Part shown: piece after piece, positions 29,813 to 35,799 of the stretch
How positions within the stretch are numbered: position 1 is the first letter of the stretch
How the letters are laid out: every line of letters starts with the position of its first letter
Source: Parastagonospora avenae f. sp. tritici 18332-5
Lineage: Eukaryota; Ascomycota; Dothideomycetes; Pleosporales; Phaeosphaeriaceae
Assembly (NCBI GenBank): GCA_022559985.1
Contig: JAFJTR010000151.1
Span: 1-35,799 of the forward strand
DNA: 35,799 nt
Direction of reading: 5' to 3'
Notes under the pieces: generated by a model
Database searches by the model: none
What the model was told of the DNA's origin: nothing
What the model saw: the letters and a program-made list of their open reading frames with translations, nothing else
Program-made: the position numbers and the translations under genes

Positions 29813-30765
29813 TCAATCTTCACGATCGGAAACCTCCTCTTCCAGCCCATCAGTCCCATTGTCACATAGCCCAAATCGGTCCTCTAATGTCATACCTGGC
29901 TTGCCATCTCGGAAGCACGCTGTATTGCGTGTCGCATAATCCCTTAGTGCAGTCCAGCTCTTACACTGATGCATTTGGCCATCTCCAGATCTGCCGTTAC
30001 CGTGGCCGTACAACGGTGTGTTGTCAGCATGGCACATGATATGCTGGCGAATTGCATCGAAGCAGTGATGAGCATGATGCATGGGATACTCGGGAAGAGT
30101 TTGGCGATACATGGAGAGAAAGAGGGAGCGGATCACACGCTGGCAAGGGACGTCAACTAAATCCAGAGAAAATTTGTCCCATTTCGATGGGATCGCATAG
30201 GTATGCACGTACAAGGCAGTGAAGCTGGTGATAGGCCTGCAGGAGGTACAAACCCTTTCCCGGTTTGCCGGGGACGTCCATTGTGGATGGCCACTGGATG
30301 GCTTTGCGTTATTCGAATGAAACGGTATCCTTGAAAGATGCTTACTTGGTTTGCTGTGGCCCAGGCATGATCGATTGCAATATGGCCGTGCGCCGTGTTC
30401 AGGCTCTCCCACAATTGATCCGCTTCCGTGACGTTGTGACTTCCCCATGGCGTGTCCCAGTGAAAGGCGACATAGTCCACAGGCAAAAGTTCCACTTTGG
30501 CTACGTTGCCGGCAACACTCTCATTTGTAGTAGCGATGGGCAGGCTTGCCGTAAGAGAATTGATAGGGCCATGGGCAGAAGTAGAGCTGTCAAGCCGACC
30601 TGCAGCGTGTACGACATGTAATGAGACGAACAAGATGCCAATGTTGAAAAGCGTGACTACCGCAAGTGGTATAATCCAAAAGCTGCGCAACGACCGTGGG
30701 CGCAAAGTAAGGACCTGGTCTGTTGTCTGTTCGTGTATCGGAAGAGGCTTGTACCGAGGTTCCAT
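29813..30765 (-). CDS. UstYa/DUF3328-family protein
   Basis: Three exons, 30765-30346, 30293-30213 and 30139-29813, with introns 30294-30345 and 30140-30212, are all in phase 0 and give 275 residues. A short basic cytosolic tail precedes one membrane segment (about 29-54; FWIIPLAVVTLFNIGILFVSL). The lumenal domain has both family-defining HxxHC motifs: YHQLHCL (162-166, in the 27-codon middle exon) and HHAHHCFDAIRQHIMCHADNTPLY (motif at 189-193), the second followed by the usual IRQ--MC-AD-TP. UstYa/UstYb-type proteins take part in oxidative cyclisation of fungal ribosomal peptides (ustiloxin, phomopsin, asperipin), and some act in other secondary-metabolite clusters. The HxxHC residues are intact. 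The start has a good ACCATGG context. Without the middle exon the first motif is lost, so this splice pattern is well supported. Confidence 0.88.
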
Positions 30766-31507
30766 GGTATGGCTGTGGGTGAGTAGTTGGCGTTCGAATG
30801 CCTCCTTCAAATTCAGAAGTTTGGGCAGCAATTCTGCCGATATGCCATAATACCGACCTTGGAAGACTTGGAAAACTTGGAAGACTTATGGGCGAGAAGA
30901 TCAACGGGGATGCACGATTGGCCTAGACCGTCGTTTTGGATCGTCGGCTAGCCAGCCACGAACCCTGTTCTTGGATCCACCCAGCTGGACAGTCACGGCA
31001 CTAAAATGACGCTCACGGCGAAACGTTATTTCTCCACTAAAATTTCCAGAAAAACATGAAACCCTGCAATCACCCTTTCGCCGCATCTTGACGTGAGAAG
31101 AAGTCGTGAGTTATCCGGCAATGAGAAAGTCAGTGCTGCCGCGATTCCTTGAAGTCATCAGATCTTCGGATCTAGCCTGTTCACTTCGTCTATGAACCAG
31201 CCAGTAGTTGCGGATCATGGTTCTCTGCGGAATTGTCGCATTGGGCACTCTTTCGCTTCCGTATTCCGTTATTTGTAAGATGAAGCGAGTCGCTGTACGA
31301 GTCGGGAGGAGATTTGCGCTAACATGGTGTGACAGGCACACGCCTGCAAATTCGGCTATTATTTTGTGCATCGACACCTGAGCGGCAAACCCGACCGATT
31401 TTAGTCTTTCTCGGGAAGGGTGATCATGCTTGTCACGAATATATCTGAGCTGCCTGCAACGTGCGCTGCTCACTGATCGATCGTGCAAGAATCCGACAAT
31501 CGTCGAC
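30766..31507. promoter_or_regulatory. Divergent promoter region between UstYa-like and Pth11-like genes
   Basis: The two start codons face away across 742 bp, which could allow joint regulation. No gene is supportable inside. The only distinct structure is the 9 bp direct repeat at 30858-30884. Confidence 0.45.
30858..30884. repeat. Three 9 bp direct repeats upstream of the UstYa-like gene
   Basis: The unit CTTGGAAGA occurs three times head-to-tail (the middle copy is CTTGGAAAA), about 93-120 bp upstream of the UstYa-like ATG. On the gene strand the unit reads TCTTCCAAG. The position suits an upstream activating sequence, but a plain replication-slippage tract is possible. Confidence 0.6.
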
Positions 31508-32888
31508 ATGGGCTACACATACATCAATGTCACTTCGTGCTTTGCTGTCAGCGTGTCACTTCTCGCCCTGTCTATACTCGCCGTCTCACTGAGGGTATTC
31601 ATACGATGGAGGACTTCAATCAAGCCTGGACACACATTCTGGCAAACACATCTAGATGACGTACTCTGTGTCCTGGCCCTAATACCCTGCATCGGCACGA
31701 CGGTTGCCCTAATTTATGGTAAGATCAATACTCTGTATGCAACGAGGTTTACTTTCGCTGACCATTGCTCTAGGCACAAGAAAAAGGATTATTGGGAGCC
31801 ATAATTTGGCTTCCAACGCCGAGAGCTGGATGACGACAACCACCCCCGACCTCGTTGTTCTAGAGAAGGTGGGAATCCTACTTCAAACACATTGGACATC
31901 GTCTAACTAGTCTCAGCTTGTGTACATCATCTTCATTATGCAGCCCCTCGCTCTTGGTTTTATGAAACTGTCTGTTCTATTCTTTTACCGTCGGATCTTT
32001 AGTGTTGGAAGGTTCACCGTCGTGTCCACCGTCGTCATAGTCATCACTATCGGATGGATGCTAGCATTCTTTTTCGGTTTTGTCTTTACCTGTCGACTAA
32101 ACTTCTCGGCCAATTGGGGATCGCTCGCCGGCATCAGCGAAAATTGTCCATTTGGGTTTTTGCCGACAATCATATTTACAGTCCTTGATGCTGTCCTTGA
32201 CTTGTGCATTTTAATACTGCCATTGCCTTGTGTAGGTCTAGTTCGAATTTGATGCCGAGGAAACAACTAACTCAACTGAAAGATTTGGGCGCTGAAATTA
32301 CCGTCGGCACGGAAGGCTCAGGTTCTCGGCGTGTTTTTACTCGGCGGATTTGCCCTCTCAGCGGCAACTGTTCGCATGGTCATTTGCATCAAGCAAAATA
32401 CACCATCTAGTAAGTTACCTTCAATTTGCATTCGATCTCCTTGAAGCTGTGCTGACATCAGTGCAGATGCTGTCAGAGAAGAACTCATAATGGGCATGCC
32501 AATCTACGACATTGTAGGAATAACCTCTCATGGGCTTTTCTGGACTGTTGTCGAGGTTAATGTTGCGCTGATTGCATGTTGTCTACCCACCTTACGACCA
32601 ATACTTAGCATGGCAGCTGTTGTCACCGTTGCAGCATTCTTCGGGTCGATTTTCAAAGCCTGCGGCTGTGTATCGGGCTCGAAGAAGGTCGGCGAGGATT
32701 CTGCGACTGATGACGAAAGTTACAATAGCATTGAATTCGCAAAGGTGCCTAGTGGGAAGGGATATAGCTTGCAAACTCGCGCAGCCATGCCCAAGAATGG
32801 TATGATGAGTCCCTTTGCAAGTGACTTAAGTCTCGTTCGATTGGAGCAGAAGTTTGGGACTTTGGGGTCACTCCAGAGATATTCGTAG
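31508..32888 (+). CDS. Pth11-like rhodopsin-domain integral membrane protein
   Basis: Five exons, 31508-31718, 31774-31868, 31917-32231, 32283-32409 and 32467-32888, have introns of 48-57 bp with consistent phases and give 389 residues. Seven hydrophobic segments are seen, including FAVSVSLLALSILAVSLRVF, LDDVLCVLALIPCIGTTVALIYG, VYIIFIMQPLALGFMKLSVLFFYRRIF, VVIVITIGWMLAFFFGFVFTC, IIFTVLDAVLDLCILILPLP, VLGVFLLGGFALSAATVR and LFWTVVEVNVALIACCLPTLRP. The phrases KLSVLFFYRRIF, D--LDL-ILILPLP and WTVVEVNVALIACCLPTLRP are typical of the fungal rhodopsin-domain family related to Magnaporthe Pth11. No N-terminal CFEM domain is present. The C-terminus is a soluble Ser-rich tail. Ligand and signalling partner are unknown. 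It is divergent from the UstYa-like gene. Confidence 0.88.
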
Positions 32889-33097
32889 TTACTAGGTAGA
32901 TATTAATAAGAGCAAGCTCCAGGCCTGGCCCCAGTTTAAGATCAACTGATCTCTTAAAGTCGAGTGATATGCATGTCAAATGCAGAGCAAGGCTACTACT
33001 ACAAGTAACAAGTCAGTAATAACCGTAAATCAGTGCACAACAATTGGATATCTCAGTACCGCTGAGAGAGGTAGCACGAAGTAAAATGTGTAGCTAG

Positions 33098-34804
33098 CTA
33101 ATATTGAGCTTTCATCATCTGAGAACGCGAGGTTGCTACTTCCGACTTCTCCCGCAATATGAGGCAGCTCCACCCCAACGTAACAATCGACGTGGCGCAT
33201 AGCCATGTCCACCACACTAAACCAACCGCTCCCATCTCAATACCTTTGGCAAGAATCACGCCCCCAATAGCCGGGCCACATGCGCTTGCCAACGCACTAA
33301 AAGTGTTGCCTGCACTGTGAATGGTACCCATCACAGTTCGACGTGGCACGGATTCCGTGAGCAAGAGGATGCTGCTCGGAATAGCCGTTGTGCGAGCCAT
33401 GACCTGGATGAAGAGAATTGCTGCCATTGCGACCCACTTGATAGTACCTTGATTCGCAGAAAGTACGAGGTATGGAGCGGCCATGTACGGGATCGGAAAG
33501 AGACTGCTTGCGATTCGAAACATACCAACTGTTCCAATACTGCAATGAAGCCAAGGGTAGAGGAACAGTTGTATAATGATGCCCGCGATGCCGAAAAGCG
33601 CAAGATAGAGCCCAATGGTTGGCGAAGCTAGTCCCAGGCCACCTTTAAAGAGAAACACGGTAATCTTCTGATTATACACAACCGGCATGCTCAGTAATAG
33701 TGGGAAGATGTGTAAGAATGTCGCATTGTGCAGTGGCAGAAGAAAAAACGTGACGAGAGCGTAGCACACTTCGCGCGTCCAGATCGAAGATGCCCGGGGA
33801 TTTTGGCCGAAGCGTGGCGAAGACGCATCCATGAAAGACCCGATCTCTTCAAGACTCTCTTCGTTGTGTTGAATCATAGTGTATCTGACTGCGGGTTGCC
33901 GGAAGATCTTGGTGTTGCAAAAGTCTGTCAACGCGGTCACGAAACCACTTTTCGATGGGCTTTTCTTCGCTGGCAGGCTTTCACGGAGCCAAATCGCAGC
34001 GACCGACAAACAAGCTCCAAGTACAATGGCGTTGAACAATGCTGGAAGGGCATACGGATACTTCGTAGTCCACCGCACGCCCGCGGGGTGCTTTCCCGTA
34101 TTAAAAACACCTTCTGGCCCAAAAATATGCGGCAAGTTGTCGATTGGATTCGCAAGACAGCCTCCGACAGCTAATGCAATAACTCTACCCGAGTTAAATA
34201 CGACTGGAGGTGCAAGAAAAGCCCGCGGTCGGTGTTTCTGTTCCTTGACAATTTCCGCGGTCATGGTTCGCAATACACCCTCTGTGCCATTGGCCATGCC
34301 CGCGATCATCCGCCAAACCATCAGCATGCTGAAAGTTCGCGAGAAGCCAAACGCTACGTTTGCGACCACACTTATCGCAAGTCCAAGAATTACGGCGGGT
34401 TTTCGACCATACGAGTCCGAGAGCCTGCCCCAAAGCATGCTTGTCAACATCTGTCCGATCGGAAAAGCGGCAACCAAAAGACCGGTGAGGCGCGAGATAC
34501 GCTGCGTCGCAGTAGTTTGCTCCGGTTCGGAGACGATGGATTTAACAAGGAAGAAGAGGTAAGGGATGAGGCAAGTGTTGGTGAGAGGTGCGGATAGCCG
34601 GCAGAGCGCGATCAACAACAGCTGCTTCTTATGCGGGAGGTTTTGCCATGTCGCCTCTTCGTCCCTCTCATTCTTAATAACTTGCATGTCGGTCTCCTCG
34701 ACCTCAGCTCTTGAGTTGCTAGCATGCCTCTCGGATCGAAACCCCTCGTTGCTACTCAGTATCATTTCCTCTTCTTCGTTGCATTTGCGCCGTTCAGACA
34801 TCAT
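33098..34804 (-). CDS. Major facilitator superfamily transporter, DHA1-like
   Basis: A single-exon frame of 568 residues. A charged N-terminal tail (1-60) is followed by 12 predicted membrane segments. The MFS motif A between TM2 and TM3 is GRLSDSYGRKP (126-136), and RMIAGMANGTEGVLRT around TM4 carries the conserved Arg. A long central loop (about 275-345, KKSPSKSG...) separates the two halves, as usual. The layout fits the drug:H+ antiporter-1 group and resembles fungal relatives of plant ZIF/tetracycline-type carriers. Substrate is unknown. Export of a metabolite would fit the neighbourhood but is inference. It begins MMSERRKCNEEEE. No break was seen. It is convergent with the Pth11-like gene. 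Confidence 0.9.
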   Translation of the reverse strand: MMSERRKCNEEEEMILSSNEGFRSERHASNSRAEVEETDMQVIKNERDEEATWQNLPHKKQLLLIALCRLSAPLTNTCLIPYLFFLVKSIVSEPEQTTATQRISRLTGLLVAAFPIGQMLTSMLWGRLSDSYGRKPAVILGLAISVVANVAFGFSRTFSMLMVWRMIAGMANGTEGVLRTMTAEIVKEQKHRPRAFLAPPVVFNSGRVIALAVGGCLANPIDNLPHIFGPEGVFNTGKHPAGVRWTTKYPYALPALFNAIVLGACLSVAAIWLRESLPAKKSPSKSGFVTALTDFCNTKIFRQPAVRYTMIQHNEESLEEIGSFMDASSPRFGQNPRASSIWTREVCYALVTFFLLPLHNATFLHIFPLLLSMPVVYNQKITVFLFKGGLGLASPTIGLYLALFGIAGIIIQLFLYPWLHCSIGTVGMFRIASSLFPIPYMAAPYLVLSANQGTIKWVAMAAILFIQVMARTTAIPSSILLLTESVPRRTVMGTIHSAGNTFSALASACGPAIGGVILAKGIEMGAVGLVWWTWLCATSIVTLGWSCLILREKSEVATSRSQMMKAQY

Positions 34805-35765
34805 CTCTTTCTGTACTATCGTAGTGGTTCTGCCAGAGTTTTACTCACGGAGACCCAAATGGTAGTAACAAGAACAGCGAATTGAGGGCGAAGCCAATGC
34901 AACGATAGCTAGGAATGCAGGCAACTTCATACCATCAAACAGCCCCACATTGTTCGACACACCGTGTCATTACAAGCAATCTCGACAGATTAAGTGGCTA
35001 AGAGAGTGGTGGTCATCGATATTGATTGATCCAAATGTGCTGGAAACATGACGTCCGCTTAATTAGCATGCTCACCAGGCCTCGACAGAATATCTGTCCA
35101 TCTTCACTAAACAAGAAGATTAAAGAGGTAGCCTAGATGTATTCAAAATCTTTTGCAAAACTAGGCGAGATTGTCTTACAGCACTAAATATATACAGCCT
35201 TCTTTATGAACTTATTAAGTACACTCCTAGAGACAATTAGATTCCTTCGCACATTCGCACATTCGCAAGAGCGGACGCGAATTTTGCCGGAGCCTGGTGT
35301 GCTTGTCGGACCGGCATGTACGGTATGGATCTTAATCGATCCCGTCATTGCTTCCAGCTTTGTATTCTTGGATGATAGACATAGCGCAAGGGGGTTATCA
35401 CATCCACATTAGCGAGCGCAACGATGAGCGCAGAGAACGATACAGATGACGGCATCGCCCAATGATTTTTGTCAAAGTCAGATAAGAGGACGTCGAGGTC
35501 GATGAATGTCGGAGACACCACCGACGGAGTGGAAGAGGCACGTGCACGCCAAGTGAGTTAAGTTACCACATGAACGCCAACTTCTTGCGGGCCTTCCATC
35601 TGTTTCCTCACCCAAGATCACTACCTAACCACCAAGATCTTGATCAGGTCTTCTGCGCCCTTCCTCTGTATCGATAAGGATGCCAAGTACTACCGTGGGT
35701 GACGGCCCAACGAGCCACCCCACCAAAACATCAACTAAACTTCAACACGCGATAACTCTGTCAAC
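34805..35765. other. Intergenic between the MFS gene and the window edge
   Basis: No supportable gene. The stretch holds the MFS promoter, an 8 bp direct repeat (TTCGCACA, three copies, the last imperfect, 35246-35268) and, from about 35690, sequence that may be the 5' end of a transposon (see the partial CDS). Confidence 0.4.
35246..35268. repeat. 8 bp direct repeat TTCGCACA, three copies
   Basis: Two perfect tandem copies and a third partial copy (TTCGCAA). No known function. Probably a slippage tract. Confidence 0.7.
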
Positions 35766-35799
35766 ATGAGCTCAATTGAGGCTGCGCTTGCAGCTATCG
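35766..35799 (+). CDS. Start of a CDS cut by the window edge, possibly a pogo/Tc1-type transposase
   Basis: ATG at 35766 opens a frame reading MSSIEAALAAI before the window ends. Fungal pogo/Fot1-type transposases often begin this way (M-x-x-I-x-x-A-[IL]-x-A-I before the first HTH helix), which is why I suggest it. Upstream, a GC-rich block with CCGTGGGTGACGGCCC (from about 35693) next to TA dinucleotides could be the element's terminal repeat and TA target site. Eleven residues cannot prove a family, and an ordinary gene is possible. Confidence 0.4.
   Translation, partial: MSSIEAALAAI

Noticed and set aside
30157..30345. Read-through C-terminus of the first UstYa-like exon
   Set aside because: It lacks the first HxxHC motif. 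Splicing at 30345/30294 and 30212/30140 restores both motifs in phase.

Overview
The window looks like nuclear DNA of a filamentous ascomycete, most likely a Dothideomycete (Pleosporales-like). This rests on short GT-AG introns (about 42-115 bp, one tentative 168 bp), branch-site-like CTAAC/CTRAC motifs, and typical mould families: GH54 arabinofuranosidase, LIP-type secretory lipase, UstYa/DUF3328, Pth11-like rhodopsin-domain proteins and a TmpA-like flavoprotein. No rRNA, tRNA or CRISPR was found. Gene models were built by hand from reading frames and splice sites and were not checked against transcripts.

Left part (1-14 kb). There is a possible 3' end of a + strand gene, then a Thr/Ser-rich secreted PAN-like protein whose frame is broken. 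Next come abfB (GH54 + CBM42), cytosolic tryptophanyl-tRNA synthetase (5'UTR intron) divergent from an Ups1/PRELI lipid-transfer protein, and a TmpA-like membrane flavoprotein convergent with UPS1. After 1.7 kb without a supportable gene comes a three-exon BTB-like protein.

Middle (14-25.4 kb). This holds the gamma-tubulin complex protein GCP3, a secretory lipase, a 2.5 kb empty stretch, an amino-acid permease, a 335 bp MITE-like element with long inverted repeats and an 8 bp target-site duplication, a (CA)12 microsatellite and an SRR1-domain protein.

Right part (25.5-35.8 kb). This is the more accessory half: a disrupted or oddly spliced membrane protein, a secreted protein with a tandemly duplicated four-cysteine module, a very small signal-peptide ORF lying tail-to-tail with a UstYa-like protein, a five-exon Pth11-like 7-TM protein, a DHA1-type MFS exporter, and at the edge the first codons of what may be a pogo/Tc1-type transposase. 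UstYa-like protein, small secreted peptide and MFS exporter within 5.3 kb resemble a reduced ribosomal-peptide (dikaritin-type) locus. That reading is inference and is the most interesting lead in the window.

The housekeeping genes (WRS, UPS1, GCP3) are intact and unrelated to each other. The degradative genes (abfB, lipase) fit a plant-associated or saprotrophic life style.
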